A DNA stretch of 15,654 bases, taken from Pseudomarimonas sp964350895. GTDB lineage: Bacteria > Pseudomonadota > Gammaproteobacteria > Xanthomonadales > Xanthomonadaceae. The stretch lies in the NCBI GenBank assembly GCA_964350895.1, contig CAYGMG010000096.1, forward strand, positions 1-15,654, read 5' to 3'. Each line of letters opens with the position of its first letter. Positions within the stretch are counted from its first letter, which is position 1. Positions 7,837 through 14,473 of this stretch are shown one piece after another. The notes under the pieces are model-generated. The model made no database searches and was not told the DNA's origin. It saw only the letters and a program-made list of their open reading frames with translations. A program made the position numbers and the translations under genes.

Positions 7837-8668
7837 CGGCAGATTCCTTCAGTGCACGCGCCCGCGCCTGGGCGAGCGTGTTGGCCAGGGTCAGGCCCGC
7901 GGCGACCGGCTTGGCTGCGAGCACTTCGGCCAGCAACTGGTCGTGCAGCTCACGATCGAACAGCAGGCGGGCGTAGTACTCGGCGAACAGGGTCTTGGCC
8001 ATCAGGTTACGGCCATCGGACAGCGCAATGGCGCGCTCGAAATGCGCCCTGCCCTGCGCCGGCGTACCGCCGACCGCTTCCGGGCGCAGCGAATGCAGCA
8101 CGCCCAGATACACGAAGGGCATACCCTGCTCGCGCTCCGGATCAAGCTCGGACACACGCTGCAGCAGCGCCTGTGCCTTGGGCAAGGCAGCGATGGCGCG
8201 AAAGTCGCTGCTATGTGTCTGGATATATCCGGTCCAGCTGCTGCCAAGCACGTAGAGCAGGTCGACCGAGCTGGCGGATTGCGCGGCGACGGTCTGCTGG
8301 AACGTGTTCACCGGGCCATCGAGTGCCGTGCACAGGGGCGCGTCGGGCTTCAGGCAAACCAGCCTGCGCGCATAGCCGAGGCCGCGATGGCTGAGCCGGC
8401 CGGCGCGCTGCGGGTCCTCCACCAGACTGCCGGCATAGGTTGCATACAGGCTGGCTGCGGCGGATAGCAGGGCTGCGTTGTCGGGCGACTCGATCAGCAG
8501 CCCGTCGAGCAGCACCAGATAGGCCGGCAGCGCGCTGGCTACAGTGGCCGGATCATCGTGATTGCGGATCCCGGCCTCCAGCCCGCTGCCGAGCGGTTTG
8601 AACAGCGCTGCACAGCCGGCAAGTCCGAGCAGGGCGCAGAGCAGCAGGCAGTGCCGACTGTGGCTCAT
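7823..8668 (-). CDS. tatT: TRAP transporter T-component lipoprotein (TatT family, TPR-like)
   Basis: The 281-residue product begins with a lipoprotein signal peptide whose lipobox is LAGC with Cys19 (CLLLCALLGLAGC). It should therefore be lipidated and face the periplasm. The body is alpha-helical and TPR-like, with family-type stretches SLYATYAGSLVEDP near the N-terminal third, YLGVLHSLRPEAVGG in the middle and LMAKTLFAEYYARLLFD toward the end. This fits TatT, the extra component of TPR-associated TRAP transporters, characterised in Treponema pallidum as Tp0956, where it binds the substrate receptor. Here it sits directly before dctP and overlaps it, as expected for a working pair. The start is ATG at 8666-8668, overlapping the folD stop as ATGA. 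No Shine-Dalgarno is evident, so translation is probably coupled to folD. Family assignment is from sequence character and context. Confidence 0.87.
   Translation of the reverse strand: MSHSRHCLLLCALLGLAGCAALFKPLGSGLEAGIRNHDDPATVASALPAYLVLLDGLLIESPDNAALLSAAASLYATYAGSLVEDPQRAGRLSHRGLGYARRLVCLKPDAPLCTALDGPVNTFQQTVAAQSASSVDLLYVLGSSWTGYIQTHSSDFRAIAALPKAQALLQRVSELDPEREQGMPFVYLGVLHSLRPEAVGGTPAQGRAHFERAIALSDGRNLMAKTLFAEYYARLLFDRELHDQLLAEVLAAKPVAAGLTLANTLAQARARALKESADAFF
7844..7849 (-). promoter_or_regulatory. Ribosome binding site of dctP inside tatT
   Basis: Reads AAGGAA on the minus strand, 7 nt before the dctP ATG. It lies within the last codons of tatT, so dctP has its own initiation signal despite the 14-nt overlap. 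It supports the start at 7836. Confidence 0.6.
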
Positions 8669-9534
8669 GTGCCGCGCAGCGCGGACAGCTCGGCTGCCTC
8701 GACGGTGTTCTGCATCAAGGTGGCCACGGTCATCGGCCCGACGCCGCCCGGCACCGGCGTGATCCACGAGGCGCGCTCGGCGGCGGCGGCAAAGCCGACG
8801 TCGCCAACCAGGCGGCCATCGTCCAGCCGATTGATGCCGACATCGATGACCACCGCGCCGGGCTTGATCCACTCGCCCGGCACGATGTCCGGCCTTCCGA
8901 CCGCCACCACGACGATGTCGGCGTGCGCAATCGCCCGCTGCAGTTCATCGCGCGGGGTGAACTTGTGGCAGGCAGTAACCGTGCAGCCGGCAATCAGCAG
9001 CTCCAGGACCATGGGGCGTCCGACATGATTGCTGACTCCTACGACAACCGCGTTACGACCGCGCACCGCGCGATCAGTGTGCCCGAGCAGGGTCATGATT
9101 CCTTTCGGCGTGCACGGCCGCAGGCCCAGCTGGCGCAGGGCCAGGCGGCCGACATTGGTCGGATGGAAACCATCGACGTCCTTGTCGGGATCGATCAGGT
9201 CGAGCAGGCCCGTGGCGTCGAGCCGCGCAGGCAGCGGCAGCTGGACCAGGATCCCGTGGACTTCGGGGTCGATGTTCAGACGCAGGATGAGCGCGCGCAG
9301 GTCCGCCTCGCTGGTCTCGGCGGGCAAGTCGAAGTCAAAGGAACGGAATCCGATCCGCTCGCAGGCGCGGCGCTTGTTGCGCACGTACACCGCCGAGGCA
9401 GCGTCATTGCCGACCAGGATCACCGCCAGTCCCGGCGGCTTGCCGCCCTGCTCTACCCCAACGCGCACGCGGCGCCGCAAATTCTCGATGAGCTGGTCGG
9501 CGATGGCCTTGCCATCAAGCACGCGCGCGGACAT
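8665..9534 (-). CDS. folD: Bifunctional methylenetetrahydrofolate dehydrogenase / methenyltetrahydrofolate cyclohydrolase
   Basis: Cytosolic enzyme interconverting 5,10-methylene-THF and 10-formyl-THF with NADP, supplying one-carbon units for purines and formyl-Met-tRNA. The 289 residues compare with 288 in E. coli. Active-site elements are intact: Tyr50 and Lys54 in YVRNK, the VQLPLP motif, DPDKDVDGFHPTNVGRL, the Rossmann segment VVGVSNHVGRPM and the C-terminal PVPGGVGPMTVATL. A longer in-frame extension upstream is rejected. The ATG at 9532-9534 has a good Shine-Dalgarno (AAGGGAG at 9540-9546), and the extension would overlap the divergent DUF1244 gene. First gene of the operon with the TRAP genes; its stop overlaps the tatT start by ATGA. 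A folate enzyme leading a transporter operon is unusual, though the two may simply share a promoter. Confidence 0.97.
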   Translation of the reverse strand: MSARVLDGKAIADQLIENLRRRVRVGVEQGGKPPGLAVILVGNDAASAVYVRNKRRACERIGFRSFDFDLPAETSEADLRALILRLNIDPEVHGILVQLPLPARLDATGLLDLIDPDKDVDGFHPTNVGRLALRQLGLRPCTPKGIMTLLGHTDRAVRGRNAVVVGVSNHVGRPMVLELLIAGCTVTACHKFTPRDELQRAIAHADIVVVAVGRPDIVPGEWIKPGAVVIDVGINRLDDGRLVGDVGFAAAAERASWITPVPGGVGPMTVATLMQNTVEAAELSALRGT

Positions 9535-9539
9535 CCCCA

Positions 9540-9546
9540 CTCCCTT
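9540..9546 (-). promoter_or_regulatory. Ribosome binding site fixing the folD start
   Basis: AAGGGAG on the minus strand, 5 nt before the ATG at 9534. It decides between this start and in-frame upstream alternatives. It lies in the 79-nt divergent spacer 9535-9613, which must also hold both promoters. A GATAAT at about 9562-9567 on the minus strand could be a folD -10 box, but no convincing -35 box accompanies it. Confidence 0.6.
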
Positions 9547-9601
9547 GCGATACAGTGCGCGGATTATCGCCGATGACGGCCTTGTCCGGCGAACCGCCTG
9601 C

Positions 9602-9606
9602 AGGAA
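9602..9606 (+). promoter_or_regulatory. Ribosome binding site of the DUF1244 gene
   Basis: AGGAA on the plus strand, 7 nt before the ATG at 9614. It supports this start over the frame's upstream continuation, which would run antisense into folD. Confidence 0.55.
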
Positions 9607-9613
9607 CCCGACG

Positions 9614-9901
9614 ATGGACCGCACCGAACTCGAGGCTGCCGCCTTCCGCCGACTGATCGCCCACCTGCGCGAGCGCAGCGATGTGCAGAACATCGACCTG
9701 ATGATCCTCGCCGGCTTCTGCCGCAACTGCCTGGCCAACTGGTACCAGGAGGCCTCGGAAGCACTCGGCGCGCCGGTGTCCAAGGACGAATCGCGCGAGG
9801 CGGTCTACGGCATGCCAATGGACGAGTGGAAGGCCCGCTTCCAGAAAGAGGCAACGCCGGAGCAGCTGGCTGCGTTCGAGGCTGCACGCAAGGCCCACTG
9901 A
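9614..9901 (+). CDS. DUF1244 family small protein
   Basis: A 95-residue soluble protein without signal peptide or membrane segment. Its centre carries the family hallmark GFCRNCLANWY (Cys36 and Cys39), followed by a conserved helical half containing VYGMPMDEWKARFQ. Full length matches DUF1244 proteins, which are about 100 residues, mainly helical and of unknown function. The CxxC pair suggests metal or redox chemistry, but this is inference and only two cysteines are present. The gene stands alone on the plus strand, divergent from folD and convergent with moeB 36 nt downstream, so it should have its own promoter in the 79-nt spacer. Confidence 0.9.
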   Translation: MDRTELEAAAFRRLIAHLRERSDVQNIDLMILAGFCRNCLANWYQEASEALGAPVSKDESREAVYGMPMDEWKARFQKEATPEQLAAFEAARKAH

Positions 9902-9926
9902 GCCAGTCCTGCGCGGAAGGAAGGCG

Positions 9927-9955
9927 TCGGCGCTCGCCTAGCTGGCCGGCGCCGA
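9927..9955. terminator. Possible hairpin between DUF1244 and moeB ends
   Basis: Perfect 7-bp inverted repeat TCGGCGC (9927-9933) / GCGCCGA (9949-9955) with a 15-nt loop covering the moeB stop (9938-9940). It sits 26 nt after the DUF1244 stop. There is no T-run, and chance GC-rich pairing is possible. Confidence 0.28.
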
Positions 9956-11101
9956 GCATGCTGCCGCGGGCAGGGTCAGCTCGCCGGCTTGCGCGCCGCA
10001 GGCCGGACAGTCCGGATCCGGGCGCAAGGTCAGGGAACGAAAGTTCATGTTGAGCAGGTCGGCGCACAGCAAGCGGCCGTCCAGCGTGTCGCCGATGCCC
10101 AGCAGCAGCTTCAGCGCCTCGGTTGCCTGCAGCATGCCGACTACGCCGGGGACCGCGCCAAGCACGCCGATCTCGGCGCAGTTGGGGGCGGCTTCCGCTG
10201 GCGGCGGCAACGGAAACAGACAGCGATAGCAGGGAGATTCACCGCGGCGGCGGCCAGCGTCAAACACGCTGACCTGCCCCTCGAAGCGGTGCACCGCGGC
10301 ATAGACCAGGGGCTTGCCCAGCGCCACGCAGCGATCGGAAAGCAGATAGCGGGTCGGCAGGTTGTCCGAGCCATCGATGACCACATCACAGCCTTCGAGC
10401 AGGGCATCGACATTGCCCTCACCTACCCGCTCCTGTCGTGCATCGACGCGGATTCGCGGATTGAGTGCCTCCAGGCTGGCGCGCGCCGAGGCCACCTTGG
10501 CAATCCCGATCCGGGCGTCGCTGTGCAGGACCTGGCGCTGCAGGTTGCTGCGCTCGACCACATCGTCGTCCACCACCCGCAGTTCCCCCACGCCGGCGGC
10601 GGCGAGATACAGCAGGCAGGGCGAGCCCAGACCGCCGGCGCCGACCACCAGCACGCGCGCGCGCGCCAGTCGGGTCTGGCCATCAAGGCCGATTTCCGGC
10701 AGGCGCATCTGCCGCGAATAGCGATCAGCGGAATCGGCATCCAGTGCGCCGCGGGCGATGGGCAGTCCGGCGGTCTTCCAGGCATCGAAGCCGCCGGCGA
10801 CCGAGCGTAGATCGGTGAATCCGTACTGGCGGAGCGTCGCGGCGGCGAGCAGGGAGCGGCTGCCGGCCGCGCAGATCAGGGCCAGCGGCTGCTTGGGTGC
10901 GAGTCCGCTGGCGGCAAGACGCAGTTCGAGCAGGCTGCGCGGCAGGGATACTGAGGGCTGCGGCGCGCCAGCGGCGCGTTCGGACTCTTCGCGGACATCG
11001 ACCAGCACTCGGTGCCCCGCACTGGCTGCCGCAGCGGCCTCGGCCGGGCTGATCTCGCCGATCTCGCTGCGCAGGCTCGCGAGGAGTGCGTCGGAATCCA
11101 T
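9938..11101 (-). CDS. moeB: Rhodanese-MoeB/ThiF fusion: molybdopterin-synthase (sulfur-carrier) adenylyltransferase
   Basis: The product has 387 residues in two domains. Residues about 15-117 are a rhodanese domain with active-site loop CAAGSR (Cys77-Arg82) and the typical GGFDAW end. Residues about 125-375 are an E1-like adenylyltransferase: YSRQMRLPEIG, the nucleotide loop GAGGLGSP (154-161), DDDVVERSNLQRQ (178-190), DGSDNLPTR and two CxxC zinc pairs (Cys291/Cys294 and Cys365/Cys368). MoeB activates the C-terminal glycine of MoaD as an acyl-adenylate for molybdopterin synthesis; ThiF does the same for ThiS. The rhodanese part could supply persulfide sulfur, as in eukaryotic MOCS3/Uba4, where the domain order is reversed. 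The gene starts 11 nt after der ends, so it is probably co-transcribed with it. No moaD or thiS lies in the window, so the actual carrier protein is undetermined. Confidence 0.9.
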   Translation of the reverse strand: MDSDALLASLRSEIGEISPAEAAAAASAGHRVLVDVREESERAAGAPQPSVSLPRSLLELRLAASGLAPKQPLALICAAGSRSLLAAATLRQYGFTDLRSVAGGFDAWKTAGLPIARGALDADSADRYSRQMRLPEIGLDGQTRLARARVLVVGAGGLGSPCLLYLAAAGVGELRVVDDDVVERSNLQRQVLHSDARIGIAKVASARASLEALNPRIRVDARQERVGEGNVDALLEGCDVVIDGSDNLPTRYLLSDRCVALGKPLVYAAVHRFEGQVSVFDAGRRRGESPCYRCLFPLPPPAEAAPNCAEIGVLGAVPGVVGMLQATEALKLLLGIGDTLDGRLLCADLLNMNFRSLTLRPDPDCPACGAQAGELTLPAAACSAPAS

Positions 11102-11112
11102 GGCCCCGCCGA

Positions 11113-12510
11113 TCAGCGCCGCTTGACGTGTCGGATCAACCGCCGGCGCTGCTTGACCTGACGATCGCTGAGAGCGTTCTTCTTGCCCTCGTAAGGGTTC
11201 TCGCCGGCGCGGAACTCCAGTCGCAGCGGCGTTCCCACCAGTTTGAAGCGCTTGCGCAGGAAGTTTTCAAGGTAGCGTTTGTAACTCTGCGGCAAGGACG
11301 CGACGCGGCTGCCGTGGATGATCACGGTAGGCGGATTGGTGCCGCCTGGATGGGCGTAGCGCAGCTTGGCGACATGGCCGCGGACCACCGGCGGCTGCAG
11401 CGCTTCGTAGGCGGCCTCGATGGCGCGGGTCAGCTCTGAAGTGTTGAACTGTTTGGTCGCCGAGTCGAAGGTCTTGTGCACCGCGCGGAACAGCTCGCGG
11501 ATGCCGGAACCGTGCTTGGCCGACAGGGTCAGCACCTGGGCGTACTCGACAAAGCTGAGCTTGCGGGCGACGTCGGAGCGGCACTGCTCGCGCTGGTAGG
11601 CATCAAGGCCGTCCCACTTGTTCAGGCAGACCACCAAGCCGCGTCCGGACTCCAGGATCTGCCCGAGCACCGTCGCATCCTGATCGGTCACGCCCTCGCT
11701 GGCATCCAGCAGCAGGACCACGACCTGGGCCGACTCGATCGCCTGCAGGGTCTTGAGAACGCTGAACTTCTCGATTGCCTCTTCGACGCGCGCGCGGCGC
11801 CGGATGCCGGCGGTATCGATCAGGCGGTACTTGTAGCCGTCGCGTTCCAGGTCGACAGCGATGGAATCGCGTGTGGTGCCGGGAACATCCGAAGCGATCA
11901 CCCGCTCCTCGCCGAGCAGGCGGTTGACCAGAGTCGACTTGCCGACATTCGGCCTACCAACAATGGCAAGGCGCATACGGTCAGGTTCGGTCTGCGCCAG
12001 AGCCGCCAGATCCTCGCCTTCCGGCAGATGGGCCTCGATGGCTTCCAGCACCGGTCCCATGCCGCGCTGGTGCGAGGCCGCCACCGCAAAGGCCGGCTGC
12101 ACGCCGAGCCGGGAGAAGTCAGCCAGCGCCTGATCCGCATCCAGGCCGTCAGTCTTGTTGACCAGCAGGATCATCGGTCGGTTGCAGCGGCGGGCGTCGG
12201 CGATGACCTGATGGTCGTAGCTGAGCAGGCCGTCGCGCGCATCGACCACGATGGCGATCACCGATGCTTCCTGCATGGCCTGAATCGACTGCTGCGAGGT
12301 CAGTCCGGCAAGACCCTCGCTGTCATCGCTGAGGCCGCCGGTATCCACTACCAGGAACGGCTGGTCGAGCAGGCGACAAATGCCGTACTGGCGATCACGG
12401 GTGACGCCCGGCTGGTTGGCCACCAGGGCATCGCGCGAGCGTGTCAGCGCATTGAAAAGGGTCGACTTGCCGACGTTAGGTCGGCCGACCAGGGCGACCA
12501 TCGGCAACAT
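11113..12510 (-). CDS. der: Ribosome biogenesis GTPase Der (EngA)
   Basis: Essential double-GTPase needed for maturation of the 50S ribosomal subunit. The 465 residues contain two consecutive G domains and a C-terminal KH-like domain. G domain 1 has GRPNVGKST at 9-17, VVDTGG and NKTD near 118. G domain 2 has GRPNVGKST at 185-193, IDTAG and NKWD near 297. The KH-like part runs from about 350 to 445, followed by the basic tail QRRRLIRHVKRR. It is slightly shorter than E. coli Der (490). The start at 12510 is chosen over the ATG at 12501 because AAGGAG lies 8 nt upstream of the first. It follows bamB by 16 nt and precedes moeB by 11 nt. The yfgM-bamB-der order is classic for gammaproteobacteria. 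Confidence 0.97.
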   Translation of the reverse strand: MLPMVALVGRPNVGKSTLFNALTRSRDALVANQPGVTRDRQYGICRLLDQPFLVVDTGGLSDDSEGLAGLTSQQSIQAMQEASVIAIVVDARDGLLSYDHQVIADARRCNRPMILLVNKTDGLDADQALADFSRLGVQPAFAVAASHQRGMGPVLEAIEAHLPEGEDLAALAQTEPDRMRLAIVGRPNVGKSTLVNRLLGEERVIASDVPGTTRDSIAVDLERDGYKYRLIDTAGIRRRARVEEAIEKFSVLKTLQAIESAQVVVLLLDASEGVTDQDATVLGQILESGRGLVVCLNKWDGLDAYQREQCRSDVARKLSFVEYAQVLTLSAKHGSGIRELFRAVHKTFDSATKQFNTSELTRAIEAAYEALQPPVVRGHVAKLRYAHPGGTNPPTVIIHGSRVASLPQSYKRYLENFLRKRFKLVGTPLRLEFRAGENPYEGKKNALSDRQVKQRRRLIRHVKRR

Positions 12511-12518
12511 TGTCGAAA

Positions 12519-12524
12519 CTCCTT
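12519..12524 (-). promoter_or_regulatory. Ribosome binding site fixing the der start
   Basis: Consensus AAGGAG on the minus strand, 8 nt before the ATG at 12510 and 17 nt before the next in-frame ATG at 12501. It favours the first. It lies within the 16-nt bamB-der spacer. Confidence 0.7.
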
Positions 12525-12526
12525 GA

Positions 12527-13690
12527 TCAGCTGCCGGCGCGGAACGCGACCAGCTTGCCTCGGGTACCGCGAACGTAGACCACGTCGTCAGCGCCGCCTT
12601 GCGGGGTGGCGCGCACCGGCTTGCTGCCGACCCGATCACGCGCGCGCAGCGAACCATCTTCCAGCGACAGCCAATGGACATAACCCTCGAGATCGGCGAA
12701 CACCACGTGCTCGCGGGTCAGGCCTGGGGCGGTCAGCCAGCGGTAGGCCAGCCCATCCTGGCGCCACAGCGCAGCACCGGTGCGCCGGTCGAGCGCCCAA
12801 ACCGTTGCGTCCTTGTCGGCAACCAGCAGCTTGTCGCCGCTCAGCGCGAGTCCGGCATAAACCGACATCTCACGGTTCCACAGTGGCCGACCACTGCCGA
12901 GGTCGAGGGCCATTACCTGGCCGTTGAAGCTGGCTACGTAAACCTCGCTTCCGGAAACCACTACCTCGCCATCGATGTCGACCATGCGGTCGAGCTCGGT
13001 GCGCCCCTCCGGCTGGGCGATGGTCTGCTCCCAGAGCTGCGTGCCATCGCTGGTGGAGACCGCCGCGACGGTGCCGTTGTCATAGCCAAGGATGACGCGA
13101 TCATCGGCAATGACCGGCGCCGCATTGCCGCGCAGTGTGAGCGTCGGCAGCCCGCGATCATAGACCCAGCGCCGGGCGCCGTCGGTGATCGAGAAAGCGT
13201 AGGTGCGGCCGTCGTTGACCCGGACCACGGCCAGTCCGCGGCCGACGGCCGGGCGGCTGATGACTTCCGAGGAAACCTTGGCGCGCCAGCGCTCAACGCC
13301 GTTGTCCGGATTGTAGGCCACCACGTCGCCGTCCAGGCTGCCAACGACCAGGGTCGCCTCGCCTGCACCCGGCCCGCCGGACAGGCGCAGCTCGGTTTCG
13401 ATGCTCCACAGGCGCTTACCATTCTCGGCGCCAAAGGCGCTCAGCTGGCCATCGACATCGGCGGAGAACACTCGCCCGGCATCGACCGCCACAGCCTGGC
13501 GCAGGCCGAGCCTGCGCTCGCCGTCACCGGTCGAACCACTCCAAACCTTGGAAACGCGCGCCGGAGACTCGATGTCAGCCAGCTCGGTCGGCGGCTCGAT
13601 GTTCTCGCGGTTGGTCTTGCCCTTGAATATGCCGCACCCGCCGAGCGCAAGCGTGCCCGCAGCCAGCAACAAGATGGTCGACTTGTTCAC
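12527..13690 (-). CDS. bamB: Outer membrane protein assembly factor BamB (lipoprotein beta-propeller)
   Basis: Lipoprotein subunit of the BAM complex, which folds beta-barrel proteins into the outer membrane. The 387-residue product begins with a lipoprotein signal ending in lipobox LGGC (Cys19), so it should be anchored to the outer membrane on its periplasmic side. The rest is a PQQ-like eight-bladed propeller with repeating units such as GKRLWSIETE, GVERWRAKV, GTQLWEQTI and GAALWRQDG. The loop LTLRG (Leu184, Leu186, Arg187) matches the BamA-contacting LxLR loop known from E. coli BamB. The start is GTG at 13688-13690, overlapping the yfgM stop as GTGA. No separate Shine-Dalgarno is obvious, so translation is likely coupled to yfgM. 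Confidence 0.96.
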   Translation of the reverse strand: MNKSTILLLAAGTLALGGCGIFKGKTNRENIEPPTELADIESPARVSKVWSGSTGDGERRLGLRQAVAVDAGRVFSADVDGQLSAFGAENGKRLWSIETELRLSGGPGAGEATLVVGSLDGDVVAYNPDNGVERWRAKVSSEVISRPAVGRGLAVVRVNDGRTYAFSITDGARRWVYDRGLPTLTLRGNAAPVIADDRVILGYDNGTVAAVSTSDGTQLWEQTIAQPEGRTELDRMVDIDGEVVVSGSEVYVASFNGQVMALDLGSGRPLWNREMSVYAGLALSGDKLLVADKDATVWALDRRTGAALWRQDGLAYRWLTAPGLTREHVVFADLEGYVHWLSLEDGSLRARDRVGSKPVRATPQGGADDVVYVRGTRGKLVAFRAGS

Positions 13691-14331
13691 CCTTGGGCCT
13701 CGCTTTCGGCGCGGACACCGAGGTCAAGCAGCTTCAGTTCGACGATCCGGCGTAGCGGCAGGGTCTCGTCCATCGACTCAATGGCTGCCTGATAGGCGGC
13801 CTTGGCTTCGTCAAGACGTCCGAGCGCCAGCAGCGCGTCGCCACGGGTATCGAGGGTGCTGCCGCGCTTGGCGTCGCTGAGCATCTGCAAGGCGCGCTCG
13901 GCATTGCCGGCGGCGATTTCGGCGCGAGCCAAGCGTGCCGCGACCAGCTCGGCCAGCAATGGATCTGCTGCGGCATCCTTGGCCGCAGCCAGGGTTTCCA
14001 CTGCACCGGCAGTTTCACCGGCACCCAGCTGCAGGTCGGCCAGTGCCAGCGCCGCCAGGGTTGCGTATGGAGTGCGCGAGTACTCGTCGCGCAGCGATTT
14101 GGCGACACCTTCGGCAAGGTCGCGGTCCGATGCTTCGACCGCCGTGGTCAGCGCCACGTACTGGGCCGAGGCATCCTGCGCCTGGCTGCGCTGATTCGCA
14201 TTCCACCACTGCCAGCCGCCGATGGCGGCGATACCGATGGCGATGCCGGTGACGATCGAGGAGCCATTCTCGCGCAGCCAGGCGCGGACGCGTTCGCCCT
14301 GTTCGTGTTCGTCCATCAATTCCATGCTCAT
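13687..14331 (-). CDS. yfgM: YfgM family TPR protein, ancillary SecYEG translocon subunit
   Basis: Single-pass inner-membrane protein with a periplasmic TPR-like domain. In E. coli it associates with SecYEG and the chaperone PpiD and helps hand over exported proteins. The product has 214 residues against 206 in E. coli. The cytosolic start DEHEQGERVRAWLRENG is a family signature, the membrane segment lies near 25-43 and the remainder is alanine-rich helical repeats (for example ALGRLDEAKAAYQAAIESMD). The start is set at ATG 14331 (MSMELMDEHEQ); the ATG at 14325 is also possible. Further upstream codons in frame lack family similarity. It is coupled to bamB by a 4-nt overlap. A promoter should lie in the 142-nt gap before it, with CATATCAAT at 14361-14369 (minus strand) a weak -10 candidate. 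Confidence 0.92.
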   Translation of the reverse strand: MSMELMDEHEQGERVRAWLRENGSSIVTGIAIGIAAIGGWQWWNANQRSQAQDASAQYVALTTAVEASDRDLAEGVAKSLRDEYSRTPYATLAALALADLQLGAGETAGAVETLAAAKDAAADPLLAELVAARLARAEIAAGNAERALQMLSDAKRGSTLDTRGDALLALGRLDEAKAAYQAAIESMDETLPLRRIVELKLLDLGVRAESEAQG

Positions 14332-14392
14332 GGGTAGGGCTGTCTTCCGTATTGATATGGCTGGGGGCGATGGCAGACCAGCGCGGCGAACC

Positions 14393-14415
14393 TTGGCTTG
14401 CCGCGGATGAGCCAA
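14393..14415. repeat. Inverted repeat upstream of yfgM
   Basis: TTGGCT (14393-14398) and AGCCAA (14410-14415) form a perfect 6-bp inverted repeat separated by 11 nt. It lies 62-84 nt upstream of the yfgM start in the rodZ-yfgM gap. It could be an operator or a transcript hairpin; chance cannot be excluded. Confidence 0.3.
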
Positions 14416-14441
14416 CGCTTAACCGCCGGGCAGGACCCGGG

Positions 14442-14460
14442 GCGCCCACGTGGGTGGCGC
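14442..14460. repeat. GC-rich palindrome after rodZ
   Basis: Contains the perfect palindrome CCCACGTGGG (14445-14454), flanked by GCGCC/GGCGC arms (14442-14446 and 14456-14460). It lies 14 nt downstream of the rodZ stop and could be part of a transcript end, but no T-run follows on the minus strand. Confidence 0.3.
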
Positions 14461-14473
14461 GTGAACGGACCGG

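Noticed and set aside
7189..8394. Open frame of about 401 codons on the plus strand opposite dctP and tatT
   Set aside because: It is antisense to genes with clear signal peptide and lipobox, and its product has shadow-like composition.
8669..8872. N-terminal extension of tatT
   Set aside because: The added residues are Arg-rich and lie over folD. Starting at 8668 gives a proper lipoprotein signal peptide.
9535..9783. N-terminal extension of folD
   Set aside because: The extra 83 residues are basic and low-complexity and overlap the DUF1244 gene. A strong ribosome binding site and the E. coli-like length support the start at 9534.
12511..12681. N-terminal extension of der
   Set aside because: It would overlap bamB, and the G1 motif is at its normal position when starting at 12510 with an AAGGAG just upstream.
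11476..12927. Long open frame of about 483 codons on the plus strand opposite der and bamB
   Set aside because: It is the complement of two conserved genes with full motifs, with no family resemblance and no ribosome binding site.
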